Source: Boswellia sacra (lineage: Eukaryota; Streptophyta; Magnoliopsida; Sapindales; Burseraceae). Taken from it: a stretch of 64,000 nt of DNA. The stretch is taken from positions 310,001 through 374,000 of the forward strand of contig SNVD02009784.1 in NCBI GenBank assembly GCA_013180625.2, in the 5' to 3' direction. Both the position numbers and the translations under genes were made by a program. How positions within the stretch are numbered: the first letter of the stretch is position 1; every line of letters begins with the position of its first letter. A model generated the notes under the pieces. It was not told where the DNA came from and made no database searches. It was given only the letters and a program-made list of their open reading frames with translations. Below are positions 23,727-36,105 of the stretch, piece after piece.

Positions 23727-24130
23727 CACTACAACAAAATGTTTAATTAACAACTTTAAATTTACAATGGGATGTATGGTGACAATGTAGAAAAACTATA
23801 TTAACCACATACAAGTTTTTGGCGTTGATAAAAGTTATTACAAATTGCATTCAACAACTTGGGAACATGATGTGGTTAATATTCATGTTTTTTTTACAAC
23901 ATGAATTTTGTGGCATGAGGTTAATAATTAATAACTACTACTTACCTCTACATGTGGTTAATGTGTACGTTATTAACAACGTGGACTAAGTGGCATGTGG
24001 TAATTATTTATTTTTCTACCACATATATGATCAAGTGGTTGATATTTATTTTATTCACAACTAGTCCTTCAACACACAAGATTGATATTTTTAAAAGACC
24101 ATAGTAATTATCAAGTGGTTAATATTAATA
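23727..24130 (+). repeat. CACTA terminal and subterminal repeats
   Basis: Terminal CACTACAAC plus at least six copies of (C)ATGTGGTTAAT or (TC)AAGTGGTTAATATT and complements (near 23,800, 23,872, 23,925, 23,960, 24,030, 24,115). Confidence 0.7.
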
Positions 24131-24599
24131 ACACTTCAATATTAACTTATCTAAGGAATTAATTAAGAAGACACGCAGCTTATATTTTGTTTTCTCGTGA
24201 GTGTTAAGCTGGTTTTTAACCTTTACTTCTAGAAACCCTAAATTAGTTTGTTCCTCCTCCAATCGTTAAAGGCAAGTATCACAAATTGTTTTATATTCAA
24301 TTCCAATAACTGAATATTTCATGTCATTCCTTTTTTTTTAGCTATTTATTTATTTTTCATTTAGTTTCAATTCAATCCATCCCACCAAAAAGTGCAATTT
24401 GAAATAAAAAAGGTATGAACTCAATTAGATTGTTCCTATCATTGAAGCCGTTTGTTACTAAGTTGTTGTTACAAATATATTAGTATTCTATTATTTGATT
24501 GGATTAAAAGATTATATTCTCTTTGTGTTGATGTCAATCTTTTAATCATAAGGGAGGTATATTTTTGACTTTCCAATTCGTTTCTAGTCATTGATTGGG

Positions 24600-25180
24600 C
24601 TAATATATTATTTTCTTGTTTTATTTTGTTTCTAGGTTTGTCTTTTTTTTCTTCCAAGTCGTTTCTACAGATTTGATTACATTAATTTTTTGTTCCCTTG
24701 TTCTATTCTTTTTCCAGGTTGGTCTCCTTTTTTTTTTTCAAGTCGTTATTGCTCATTTGATTATATTAATGTTTTATTTTCTTGTTTTGTTCTATTTTCA
24801 GGTTTGTCTTTTCTTTTTTGAAGTCGTTTCTACTCATTTGATCGGATTCATAATTTACTTTCTTGTTTTGTTGTGTTTCCAGGTTTGTCTCTTCTTTTTT
24901 TCCCCAAATCGTTTCAGCTCTAATCAAATGAGAAAAAGCATATAAAGACCAATTCTTGCTTAATTTACTTTCTTGTTTTGTTGTGTTTCCAGGTTTGTCT
25001 CTTCTTTTTCTCCCCAAACCGTTTCAACTCTAATCAAATGAGAAAATTTATATAAAGACCAGTTCTTGCTTAATTTACTTTCTTGTTTTGTTGTGTTTCC
25101 AAGTTTGTCTCTTCTTTTTTTCCCCAAACCGTTTTAGCTCTGATCAAATGAGAAAAACCATATAAAGACCAGTTCTTGCT
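24600..25180 (+). repeat. 80-110-bp tandem array with repeated splice-acceptor-like motif
   Basis: Each unit carries CTTGTTTTGTTGTGTTTCCAG followed by GTTTGTCTCTTC and a TCGTTTC block. Units with a 110-bp period start at 24854, 24964 and 25074; shorter, more diverged units precede (TTTCAGG or equivalents near 24,635, 24,717, 24,800). The array lies in the 5' non-coding part of the CACTA element. Confidence 0.85.
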
Positions 25181-27060
25181 TCTAAAAGTTTAATCATTGC
25201 TCAACAAAGATTTGTTTCCTGCAACCGCTTGCCACTACAGGTATTCTTTCTTACAATTAAAAGTTATACATGACAAATTTAAATGTAACCAAACATCTTT
25301 TATTTACTACCCTACCTATAAGAGAGAATAATATAGCTATTGTGGGTCACGTGGGATTGTTGTAATGTCCATACACACAAGAGTCAATGAGTCAACAATA
25401 ACAAGCTACAATAAATGTCTATACACACAAGAGTCAATGAGTCAACAATAACAAGCTAGGGATAAGGCTAGCTAGGTAGGTTCACGTGCTCTCAAATTAG
25501 ATGGAAATTCATAAAACTCTTTTGACACTCTCCTGTAGCCCTGTATAGTAAATAGAAAGGCTGCCCTATTTTGATAAAGCCAACCCATCATCATTCATAC
25601 TCGATTCACTAAGTTCTAAACACTGCTCTGAAACCAGATTTTTTAGCAAAGTATATTGGTTTGCTATGAGATATTCGAAATTGTTAAAATTTTGTTATGA
25701 ACTTCTTCTACTTTTTTTATCTTTTCTTATACAATTGATTGTTCTCTTGTTTTCATTGTTTGAAAATTTTCATCTTTTAAAGAAAATATTTTTGGTATTT
25801 TAATCATTAATTACTATGCTTTGGTTTTGGTTTGTGATTGTAGGGAAGCAATTTGGTTGAGCTGGAAAGAAACTGTTTGATAATTTTTCTCACTTTGATT
25901 CAGTTTGTGGGTTAATTTGGTAATCCAAATTAGAAGTCGCTTAGAGGTTTGTCAATACATAATTTTTTTTATTTATCTATTTTTTGGCATATCATCTTGA
26001 TGTTTGAAATCTGTTTCATACTTTTAGATTGGTTGAAAAGTTATTTTGCTTGTGTTATTTTAGATTTAATAGGAATTCTCTACGTGATAAATTAGAATGA
26101 TACTTTTAGATTGTTGTTTTACTTAAGAAGTTCATTAAATCTAGTCTTTACTCTCTTGTCTCTCCCTCTATATATATATGTGGTACTCTTCATGTGGGAT
26201 TATGGGAAAATCATAACTTCATTATATAACTAATAACTAGATTTAATTATTATTAAATTATAAGAAGTTAGAACACTTATAGCTTCAACAAACTCTAATA
26301 ACTAGATTTAATTATTATTAAATTTTGCAAGATAATTCATTAGTTATAGTATTTTTCATATAAACCCATACATATTGGAAAAACTACAGAAATTTCTAGG
26401 TTCAGGTAGCAAAATTAAAAAAAAAATCATTAAAAAAAGTATGAATTTTTTAATGAAACAAAATTTGACGAAACCTTTGAGATGTCAATTCCAAAATATA
26501 AAAATTTTAGAGTAAACCAAGAACATAAAAATTTTTGGAAATTATCAGAATACAAACTATTAGTTAAAAATTTGTAGATGATTAATTAATTAGCTACACT
26601 AGATTTGATATTATTAATTAATCTTTTAATTATACTTGAATCACAGATTACCATTGAGAAACTCATTCTTGTCATTTGATTTAGACGCATGCAATGGATA
26701 AGGATTGGGTAAAACATTCAAGGTTATTTCACCAACTTAATGAATTATTATTAAACTATTTAATCAAGGAATGATTTAGAAGTAATTATATATATTTTTT
26801 GTACTTGTAGAATTTCTCAAGATTATATAGATGGCGCAAAAAAAATTTGTGAAAACAGCTCTACAAAATTCAGAAAATCAAGATTCAATCATTTGCCCTT
26901 CCCAAGTTTATCAAAATCAGTGTTATTGCTCTCCTAATATATTATATGAACATTTGGTAATCAATGGGATGGATCCTACGTATACTACTTAGGTCTTTCA
27001 CGGAGAAAAACCAAGTGTGTCTAACAAGAAAAAAATGTTAGGGAGTCAGAGACATTCAAG
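25181..27060. other. CACTA internal non-coding region with short duplications
   Basis: A 50-bp unit is tandemly duplicated at 25366-25415 and 25416-25459 (CATACACACAAGAGTCAATG). A 29-bp block (TAATAACTAGATTTAATTAT) is repeated near 26,229 and 26,301. Possible 5' exons of the transposase gene may lie here (for example after ATG 26,834), but I cannot support any. Confidence 0.5.
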
Positions 27061-27838
27061 ATGTATAGAGATGCTTGCATTGAGAATGAAAATATTTTAG
27101 AGCATGATTTTGAAATAAGAGATGAAAATATAACAAGTAAAATGGAAGAGAGTGAATGTCCATTATATGATGGTTGTGAAAAATACACAAAATTATCAGC
27201 TGTAGTAGTTTTATTGAAGCTTAAAGCTACACATGGCTTATCTGACAAGTGTTTTGACCAACTCTTAGAGACTTTCAAAGATATGTTGCCACAAAATAAT
27301 ACACTTCCTGAATCATTATACTCAGCAAAGAAGTTGTTGAAAGTGTTTGACCTGGGGTATGAAAAAATAGATGCTTGTATAAATGATTGTTGCTTGTTTA
27401 GAAAAGATTTAGAACATCATGATAACTGTCCTAAATGTGGTGCTTCTCATTGGAAAGTAAATGCACGCACCAACCACATTCGTAGAGGAGTGCCTGTGAA
27501 AGTGTTACGCTATTTTCCAATAATTCCAAGATTTAAAAGGATGTTTAAGTCAATAGAAATGTCGAAAGACTTAACTTGGCACCATACCCATAAAAGTCAG
27601 GATCAAAAGATGAGACACCCTGTTGATTCACTAGCTTGGGATACTATTGACAATTCATGCCCATCCTTTGCAACAGATCCACGCAATTTAAGACTTGGTC
27701 TAGCTACATACGGTTTTAACTCTTTTAGCAACTTAAGCTCTAGATATAGTTGTTGGCCAGCGATTCTTGTCACATATAATCTTCCACCATGGAAATGCAT
27801 GTCAAAGGAAAATCTAATGTTAACATTATTAATCCCAG
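27061..27838 (+). pseudogene. CACTA TNP2-type transposase, truncated
   Basis: Plus-strand open reading of ~260 residues. It has the diagnostic features of the plant CACTA transposase (Transposase_21 family): an IDACINDCCLFRKD block, a CPKCGASHW zinc motif (residues ~134-139), GVPVKVLRYFPIIPRFKRMF (~161-180), RHPVDSLAWDTID, FATDPRNLRLGLATYGFN (~216-233), and YNLPPWKCMSKENLMLTLLI. In the intact family the catalytic region continues for several hundred residues; here similarity stops at LLIPG and the last ~30 residues of the open frame are unrelated. The true N-terminus may lie upstream in other exons. Non-functional. Confidence 0.9.
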
Positions 27839-27840
27839 GA

Positions 27841-28330
27841 CTCATTCTTCAAAACAATAGTCCTCTTCGATTACCATTCGTTCTAGACATCTTGTACATG
27901 GCACTACTTGAATTGCTTAAACACATCACGTTGCTTTAGGTGATCATTAGGTCTCAGCAAGACTAAGATGCTTGATCCTAGTAACTTGCATATCGTGCTA
28001 CCTATATCGAGACTAGCTTGCTCATCATGTTGCTTCTATTCTTCTAAGTCTCATCGAGATTGATTTGCACATTGTGCTATTTCTATTACTATTCCTCTAG
28101 TTGTTGAGACCCCATCCTTTACGGTTACCCCTAGTATTTCACACTGCTTTGTGATTCTATAGAACTTGATCACTCTTGGACTATGCTTCATTATGGATCA
28201 TGCTTCCTGCAAGAAAAAGATTTATGATTCATGTATTCATGATGTCTATTTTTCTAACTATATGCTTCTTGCTTGGACTGGACGGGTCTCCTGCAAATCT
28301 AGTGCCTAGAGTGAGAGGTTGAGCGTCTTC
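27841..28330. repeat. Diverged ~60-bp repeats after transposase breakpoint
   Basis: The word pattern (T)GCACATTGTGCTA / CATATCGTGCTAC / CATCATGTTGCT recurs at about 60-bp spacing with intervening TCTAAGTCTCATCGAGA-like sequence. It looks like an old tandem array belonging to the host LTR element rather than to the CACTA. Confidence 0.5.
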
Positions 28331-28509
28331 AGGCTCAAGTTGCTGCTTCTTTAATTAATATTGGTGATGATGAGTAAGGATTGTTGCCATCGGCTTTCTC
28401 ATTTTCCTTTCTACCTCTCTTCACACCTTCCAATGTCTCTTCTCACATTTCTTAATATGTTTGAGCCTTCTCAAGACCCTCCAGCCTCTTTTGAAGCCTC
28501 TAAAGGATG

Positions 28510-28886
28510 ATGACTAGAAATGACTTGAATCCATCAGTCTCTTTGACCTAAAGTTCCTTCGACATGTAGAGCTTGACGTCCCTTTTTTAAAGGAATGCAT
28601 AATCTTCAGGGACCTTTATGATCACATCTTCCGTTTCAATGGGCAAGAGCTTTGCCCCTTGTATGAGGAATTCTCTACCATACTCAATCATTATTCATCC
28701 AGTTCTGAGAGCCTTATTCTTCCTACTATCCAGACAACTTCAGCAACTGATCTTGCCCACTTTTTTGACGTCACGACTTCCACTGTGGGCATTCACACCA
28801 GGGGTGGCAGGGTGACATTATCCTCCATCCTGCCTTTGCTTGGGATAATGGACAGGACTTCGTCTGGTAGGCTTTGCCTTTTTTAA
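28510..28886 (+). pseudogene. ORF1-like fragment (plant retroelement-associated domain)
   Basis: After a break near 28,565 a plus-strand reading runs through IIFRDLYDHIFRFNGQELCP, YEEFSTILNHY and VTLSSILPLLG to the TAA at 28886. The arrangement F-x-F-x-x-x-E-L-x-P-x-x-E-E-(F/Y)-S followed by a LPLLG-type end recalls the extra ORF of Ogre/Tat gypsy elements and the plant mobile-domain-like family; this assignment is from memory of the pattern and is tentative. Upstream a short reading ending INIGDDE then stop (about 28,316-28,376) may belong to another ORF. Confidence 0.35.
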
Positions 28887-30337
28887 TTCTGCTTTCTTGC
28901 ATGCTTTCTATTGGTCTCTCTGGATGGTCTTGGTGACCTTTATTTTGTGATCATCATTTCTCAGATAGGCCTAGGTTTCATAGTAATTCCCTTGATTCTA
29001 GCTGAGATGTTGATCGGACTGGATCAAGTCAAGATTAATCCTTGTTAGAGATTCGGTGGCAGTCTTTTGCTTCTTTAGGTTTTTTTTCTAACCCTAAATT
29101 TTGCCTAAGCCGCCCTTTTGGGTTTTCAGCTTAGCGAGTTCAATTATTTTTTATTTCTTTTTTTTTTATACTTTAATTTTAGCCTAAGCCGCCCTTTTCA
29201 GGTTTTCGACTTAGCAAGCTTGCCTTAACCTTTGTCTCAACTGCCCTTTCTGTGTTATCAACTCACCAGGCTTTTCCTTCCTTTCTTTCATGCCCTAGCT
29301 TTTGCCTAAGCTGCCCTTTTGGGTTTTCAACTTCACTGCCTTGCCTTAATTTTTGCCTGAGCCCCCTTTTCAAGGTTTTCGACTTAGTAGGCTTTTATTT
29401 ATTTTTCTTTTTTTCTTCACGAGAGCTGTCCATTCCAGCATCATTTTCTTGCACTTCCTCCAAGATGATTGAGATAATTCTATTTTCCTTGATTTTCAAG
29501 ATGGTTAAGTCAATTCCTTGCTCCCTTGCTTCTTTTCACTCCTTAAGACAAGTGGGTAATTCGTTTACCCCTGTATGAAGAGTCTGGTATTGTCTTGAGG
29601 AATTTGTTCATCTAGCATTAAAGGCATTATTCCTTCTTCTTTGTAAACATCCATACTAGACAAAGTGGCCAACTTCTTCCATATATCTTACTTCTTCACC
29701 ATTGGTGGCAAAGTTGCTTTCTTTGATACCGTTGATAGGAACTAGTGGTGGATTTTCTTCTTTTTGACATGTTTTCAACACATCCAATATCTCTAATAAC
29801 AAGTTGAAATGCTGAATGTGAGTTGTGTATTAATTTGATTAACATTCAAATTCTTCAAAGATTCCCTAAGTTCAATAGCTCAAAAGTAATACATTGAAAT
29901 TATGATTCTTCATAATTTCGACTCTAATGCTAGAATTACTTCATTCAAGATTCTTCATGTGTGTGTGCATAGCCAATCATACTTCACTTGCTAAGACTCG
30001 GATTAGAAACTATTGATCAATTTCTAAAGATAGAAGGACCATCACAAGCCCGCTTTTCACACTACTCTCCACTAATGTCGGCTCATCACCACATCAAGAA
30101 TCATTAGGGCTTTATCAAGCTTATAATGATAGCCTACGGTCAAGGTATGATAAAAGAGACTATAAGGTTATCTCACCCATAATCATACAACCATCCTAGG
30201 TTTTAATTAAGAGCATCAACTTCTTCCATTTGTACCCCCAAACTTTGATTTTTTACCCACTATGTTTGTTGTGCTTTTTGATTTCAAGTGGCTACACCCC
30301 TAAACTTTACGATTAACAAGATTAGCACTCTTCCCCA
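28887..30337. other. Non-coding interior with ~75-bp repeats
   Basis: From 29,095 to 29,390 the unit GCCTAAGCCGCCCTTTTGGG-TTTTCGACTTAG recurs about five times with divergence. Beyond 29,400 the DNA is pyrimidine-rich then AT-rich, with no gene recognised up to the LTR. Confidence 0.6.
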
Positions 30338-32160
30338 TGACTTCATCGATACAGATATGACACTATGTGAAAGCCTTTTTCGAGACTTAAGGACAACTAT
30401 GGGCACGTCTAAAGAAAGGAGTTGCTACCTAATTATTCAATTGGGAATAAACGGGGGCAATCCGATCCCTTGCTTCGGGACCTAAACTAACCTCATCCCT
30501 TCAGAGATGGGTTCGGGAAGTTAAATACGAGTCCTTAGACCCGCCCATATGTAAATCTGGCCTCCACTTGGGAAATACCAAATAGGAATAGCTTGTGTTG
30601 TTACTTATTCCGCTTAAGTGGTTGATTTTATGCACACGATTCCATTTTATCTTCATTAGGCATGTTAGATGATTATTCAATCAATGGCAATTATAAATAT
30701 CCATAGAAAGAGGGAGGAGAATGGATTATATTTCCTTTCAAACATGGGGGAATGGGAAGAGGATTACATCATTTGTTCTTTGACAATAGTAAAATATTCT
30801 ATACATTCATATATTTGAATATTCACTCTAAGTAATGGTTCCTCACCATCAATATAGGTCCACCATCATTTCATGGCATTACGCAATTACACTTCATAAT
30901 ATAAAAGCATGCACGTTCATAAATAAACAAATTATAGATCAAACAAAGCCGTAATCTAGTATCATGGCATTTCTAACTAGATTTGATAATTCTATCATGG
31001 CATTCTACCTATTGCTAGTCTAGCATAACTCATATCAATTTGTATTATCATGGCATTTCTAGCCTAACATGGTTATCATGGCATATTCTAGCCTAATTCA
31101 AGCATCCAACATCAATCATGGCGTTCAAGGGTAAAACAGTAATTCTGACCTATTTTAGGCTATTTCTTAGTATTCATAAAAGTAAATAAGTTTTTAAATC
31201 ATAATTTTAATCATGTGCTCTTAAGCATGATTCTAGACATGTTCTCCTAGTCATGATTCATGATTCTAAGTATTCGCAAAGAAAATAAATTCCTAAGCAT
31301 GATTCTAAAAAAGGAAGGATTGCAGACTTACCTCGACACTCTTATCCATCTTTGCAAAACAAATTGGTTAGAACAATTCATAATAACCCTAAACATGCTC
31401 CTAAGCATAAAATAAAACCCTAAACGTGCTTATTCTAAACAAGAAAAATAAAAGAGAAAATGGGAGGGAGGAGAGAATTTGGCTCTCAAGACTACCCTTT
31501 CTGGGTTTACAGCAATAAAACGCCTAAAAAAAATTATACTGGAAAAGACTTCTCAAATTCTCGAGCATGTCTTCAAGAGGGAGAAAGATGATTGTATTCG
31601 ACAATAGGTGTGAATTGTAAAGTGAGAGGGGGAGGGTTTGTATAGGAGAGGGGTGAAGATGAAAAAGGAAGTTTTCTAAGCCAATTTCTAAAAATAAACC
31701 AAAGAGGGCCAGGAGACCATCTCCAGACAACCGGCCGACCATCTGACAGATAGTCAGCCATTTGTCAACAGCTGGGTGGCTCTTAGATGGCCGGGCGGCT
31801 GTTTTAGACAATCGGCTGATTTCCTTTCGACCCCTTCCTTTTTTATCATCCTTTGATACAGTCCCTTCAAACCTTTGTTCTTTCGATCACGCATAACTTT
31901 TGGAATTCAACTCCGATTCGTGATCTGTAAATTTCTATGAAAACTAGACATCCGTAGCTTCGCATCGGTGTATGACTCATCACCAGATTCCTCATGAATT
32001 AATTTTTGTTTGATTTTTCAAAGTCATGTATTAGTTTTCCAAACTCTTCACCAACTTCTTTTCACCCTTCTCTTCTTGACTCTCAAGGGCATTTTGATCA
32101 TTTTTTGGCTAGATATTCATCTTCATTTTATCCTCGAGCCTCAAAAATCCAATGTCTACA
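30338..32160. repeat. Right LTR of nested element
   Basis: Matches 19835-21683. Ends AATGTCTACA and is followed by CTTGC. Contains the TATA-like segment and the GC-richer block (about 31,715-31,815), as in the left copy. Confidence 0.85.
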
Positions 32161-32640
32161 CTTGCCTCTTACTTTTATGACGTGAATCCAAGGAATGCCT
32201 AAGGTCTTCATCATCCAAATCATCCTTGGTCCTTGTTTTTGAACTACCAAAGCAACTATGATCAGGATAAAATCAATTTTCTAATACTTTAGCATTGCAT
32301 CGACCAGAATCATGTGGTCTTTTCTTTCCACGACTCACAGTGCTTATTTATACCTATTCAACCTACCAATGCATCGTGTGGTTGACCAGATGCTCCTTAA
32401 TCATTTACCAAGATCCCATCACCATCAACATTAGAGCATCCTTGTGCAACAAGAGCTTGTATTTGAGTTTGCATTTGAACACTTTGTTGGTTCATAAGCC
32501 TCAGTTGTTCTTGAATAGCTACCGCATCTTGTTGTCGTGACCTTTTCCCCTTCATTGCTCTTAACCCCTCCTGGTCACTATGGAGATCCTCAATGAGGAC
32601 ATTCCGTTGTAGTGGGTTGTTCACGGCGATATATATGGCT
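32161..32640 (-). pseudogene. gag: N-terminal gag of the outer gypsy element
   Basis: Minus-strand open reading 32397-32624 has a Gln-rich, coiled-coil-like composition (RQQDAVAIQEQLRLMNQQSV), as in the N-terminal linker of Tat-like gag. It lies just downstream of the primer site. It was separated from the rest of gag (19080-19830) by the nested element. Confidence 0.6.
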
Positions 32641-32654
32641 TTTTGTCAGAATTT

Positions 32655-32669
32655 TCACAGACGGCGCCA
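32655..32669 (-). other. Primer binding site of outer gypsy element
   Basis: Minus strand reads TGGCGCCGTCTGTGA two bases after the LTR end CAACA. TGGCGCCGTCTGTG is a common start of the internal region in plant gypsy elements. Confidence 0.8.
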
Positions 32670-32671
32670 AC

Positions 32672-33611
32672 TGTTGATGCTAAAAATCGATCAACCTCTA
32701 GCTCACTAGTAAAATTTATATTTGTTGTGGAAGATCTAACTCAATCAAAAGGCTATGTTGGAAAATGTGGAGAAGGATGGTGAAATAAGGGGTTTCAGGC
32801 CATGTGTTTGTCAGGATGGTTGTTGTATTTTGGTCAATTGAGGCTCCATGGTTTAAATGATCTACACACAAAAAGAAAACAAGAGGTCAAAGGCACCGGT
32901 GGTGTTATCGACAACAATCCTCCAACGCTCAAGTTAGGGGATTAAATATGGAGTGAAATATTTGGTCGACCATGGAGAAACAAGATAGAGAGATAGAGTT
33001 TCAGGTTATAGAGAGAGTGTTCAAAGCTTGATTCATAGCCAAGGGCTATATTTATAGGAGAGTTTATTTACAGGTGGTGGGATGCATAGGGCTTAGATGA
33101 CACCATGTTGCATGCAAAAGAGTTGGTGTTGGCACCTGAAGCCATGGAGACATTTGAAGGATAAAAATCTCCTTTAAGAAACCTGGAGAGAAGCTTCTAA
33201 GGAGTTTTTTACCTCCAATATTTTATTAATTTTTATATAACTTGGGAGATGATCATTAAACTCAGGAGGAGCAACTCTTATTAAATATTTTTTTCTGATA
33301 TTGACGGCTTTGATTTAGAAACTTATGCCATGTAATATCTTTGGTGGTGAAACTGGGAGTCGTGTCCTTCGTCGACCAAGCAAGGTATTTGTTATATAAT
33401 TATCTGGTCAACCAGCAATTATCAATAAGAGGAGTAATGAAGAAGTCTTCGTCAACCAAACTAATAATGAAGGATTGATTTTCCCAGGTGTCATGCCGCC
33501 ACATAGGATTAAAGACATATTTATTCCAATTAGAATACAAGAAAAATTATATACTTTGACGTCGTGGCTTGGGAAATTAATCTTATTGGTTGTCCAGTTT
33601 TTCATCCATCA
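32672..33611 (-). repeat. 5' LTR of the outer gypsy element
   Basis: 940 bp, matches 14529-15480. Followed by the target duplication GTCAT at 33612. Confidence 0.9.
33048..33057 (-). promoter_or_regulatory. TATA box in outer gypsy 5' LTR
   Basis: Minus strand reads CTATAAATATAGCCC, with the pyrimidine-poor LTR leader downstream. In the 3' LTR the corresponding site is altered (TGTAAATATA). Confidence 0.5.
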
Positions 33612-35963
33612 GTCATCAAATAGTATTCTTCTTATATGCCCAAGTAAAACTTATCGACTGACTTCCCCTTCAGTCGCTGATGAGCTGGAAGAACAAAATA
33701 AACAATTAGCATCAAGTCAAGCCAATTAATTTAGTTTGCAAAGTCAGCAAAGTAAAAACAGAAGCAATAATCCCATTTTAACAGAGACTTCCAGCAAAAT
33801 TTTGTAGAAAACCAAAGCGAGCTCGTAATGTGACTTCATTGCAAGTTAACAGTACAGCTAAATCAAGAAATCATTTTTGATCGGGTGAAAGAGAAATATT
33901 CATATATTGGATTTGGTAATTAAAAATGCGTGTACTCAAACTCAAAACTGGAAGAGTTGGAATTATAATGGATTGAGAAATAAACATAAATTTTGAATTA
34001 TAATTAAATATTCACGAGATCCTTAATAATTTGGTGAATCACACATTAAGCAGAACTTCTTTAAATTTATTGCTGAAAGAATGCCAGTAATTTAATTATA
34101 ATTGAATATTCTTAAGTTACTCTTTATCATTTCTCAGACTCGACCTTTTAATGATCATATTCTTCTTTAGATTTTATGCTTTTTAATTATCATCCCGCAA
34201 AAGTTATTTTGCTAGATTTATTTATTTTTTTTCAATTCATTGACATCTACTGCAAAAGCTATGTATCTTCTTCTTGTTCTTCTAAATTTTGCTTTCTGTA
34301 TTTTAATCAGATTTTTATTACAATTTTATCCTTAATTAAAAGTGGGGTGAGAGACATTGGGGAATTTTGTGGGCGCCATTTAGCATAATTCTCTCTCTTT
34401 CTGTGGCCTTTGATTTTGTCATATTCAATTTACGGCCAAGCGCATGGGGTCGCAAGCCTGATGAGGAGAGGCATCCAATGTTTTGATTTTGTCATATCAG
34501 TAGCCCATCGAAATTGGGCTTGTTTAACAGCCTCCTCCTTCCTTTTACTTTGCCCAGGTTGGGAGCAAATGAATTTGACAACAGTTAGATAAGGTTGATT
34601 GATAAATGATAAAACTTTATTACCTATTTTTTATAGATGAGAAATTAATTTTAAGGAATAAATATTTTTTTAATGAACCTCTCAAAATAATTAGTCACTT
34701 ATAATCTTATGATAACCAATTTATCAATAAATCATGATAATCACTATACCAATAAATTATGATGATAATCACCAGAAATAAAATGTTTGCTAACAGAAAT
34801 ATAACATCTGATAAATGATATTAGAAAACTTAGAAGAAAAGTTAGGTAGAGTTTGCAATATAGGGGTTCTAGTGTTACCCACTCACGATCATTGGGAACA
34901 TCTTCAAAAACCGGTAATAGAACGATCAAGTTAAACAATAAACTCTAAAATGATAATTTTTTATTGGTTTATTCCTAATTTTCTCCAGTATATTGTCATA
35001 GTTTCATTGATAATTAATTATTTAACTTCATAAAAGAATTTTAATAACTAACATTAAAATATGTATTGAAACATTGAAAAACCAAAAGAAGATTAATGGA
35101 GTTTGTATATATACTTGTATCTAAATATCATGACATAAGTGTCATATACCATGCATTTGTAACAAACTAATATTAAAGGAAGAAGGGTAAGTTAAAAATA
35201 TTTTTGAAATTCCATTTTAAAAGAGCAACGTATGTTCACAATAAACATATGGGTCATGCTACATACTTCATCAATGACCAAAATAAACCTTAGTTTTAAC
35301 ATTTTTGTTAAATACACTTTTATTCACAACTAAATTATTAAAATACCAAAAGAAAACAAGATAATCGAATCTACGCTAAATTTTTTTTGTTTTACAAAGT
35401 AACAAAGTCAATAAACAAAGAAAAGAAATTACAAAGAAATATAATACTAAGTTCAATAGCATTTATATATTATCTACTTTGCAAGAAGAATGTGAAGGGT
35501 ATTTAGGAAATAATTGGTGTTTTATTAGAAAATATTTCCACTAAGAGGTGGAACTAAATGCATCTCTAAACATGCTCTTCGTATTTCTTCTTCTAAATAT
35601 ACACAAGGTTTGCATTTGAGAATTAAATTTTAATATTCACTCTATGTTTGTAATTTTGAAGAAAGAGTATATGTCCAATCGATATAAATGTAGCAAGTAA
35701 ATATATTATTGAATAAAAAATTTGTTTGAAACCTAGATGAGTTATTAATAAAAAATATAATTTAGGAATAAATACATCTAATAATAATAAATACACTTTC
35801 AAAAAAAGTCCTACAATTATTTTTTGAGTTGCATATAATCCAACACTTTCTCTCACCAAGTGTAGATAATGCCCATCTTAAAATAGGCCAAGCCCACCAG
35901 CCAGATGATTTTCCGTAGCTTTTGATTTAAGTTATTTAGCTATGATTGATTTGCTCACTAGGT

Positions 35964-36105
35964 CACATTTCTAAGTTTAAGTGGGATAAGAGTAATTCTA
36001 TTCACCCCACTTATGATTTCAATAGCCTCCATCTCACATCTCCAAGTTTAAATAGGATAAGAGTAATTCTATTCAGCCGACTAATGATTTCAATAGCCTC
36101 CATCG
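35964..36105. repeat. 71-bp tandem duplication
   Basis: Units 35964-36034 and 36035-36105 share GGATAAGAGTAATTCTATTC and TGATTTCAATAGCCTCCATC. Confidence 0.9.

Larger units (their letters stand above)
23727..27840 (+). mobile_element. CACTA element, left end to truncated transposase
   Basis: Starts with CACTACAACAAAATG, followed by ~400 bp in which GTGGTTAATATT-like words recur in both orientations (subterminal repeats). A TNP2-type transposase fragment on the plus strand lies at 27061-27838. Similarity ends abruptly near 27,840 and no right terminus (TTGTTGTAGTG) is found, so the 3' part is deleted or replaced. The element lies within the nested LTR retrotransposon. Confidence 0.75.
19835..32160. 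mobile_element. LTR retrotransposon nested inside the outer gypsy gag
   Basis: Two ~1.8-kb direct repeats (19835-21683 and 30338-32160) bracket 8.7 kb. CTTGC precedes the left copy (19830-19834) and follows the right copy (32161-32165), a plausible 5-bp target duplication. Orientation is uncertain: TATA plus a pyrimidine-rich leader in the LTR favours the minus strand, but no canonical primer site or polypurine tract is clear at either inner border, and the terminal bases of the left copy are eroded. The interior holds tandem repeats, a CACTA element from 23727 and a plus-strand ORF1-like fragment at 28510-28886. No gag or pol could be read. Confidence 0.8.
14529..33611 (-). mobile_element. 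Ty3/gypsy (Tat-like) element, 19 kb including nested insertions
   Basis: LTRs at 14529-15480 and 32672-33611 are homologous throughout (ends TGTTG...CAACA on the minus strand). The element is flanked by a perfect 5-bp duplication GTCAT (14524-14528 and 33612-33616), which proves a single insertion event enclosing everything between. Read on the minus strand, the primer site follows the right LTR, then gag (split by a nested element), then a protease remnant. Reverse transcriptase, RNase H and integrase are absent, replaced by 2.6 kb of non-coding sequence with tandem repeats. It is a non-autonomous gag/protease-only derivative. About 12.3 kb of its length is the nested element at 19835-32160. 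Confidence 0.9.

Noticed and set aside
32600..32620. TTGTAGTG as the missing right end of a CACTA element
   Set aside because: It falls inside the minus-strand gag reading of the outer gypsy element, and no subterminal repeats are next to it.
33408..33729. ORFs on both strands at the outer gypsy LTR border
   Set aside because: They lie in LTR sequence; the corresponding stretch of the other LTR copy (15,360-15,480) does not preserve them.
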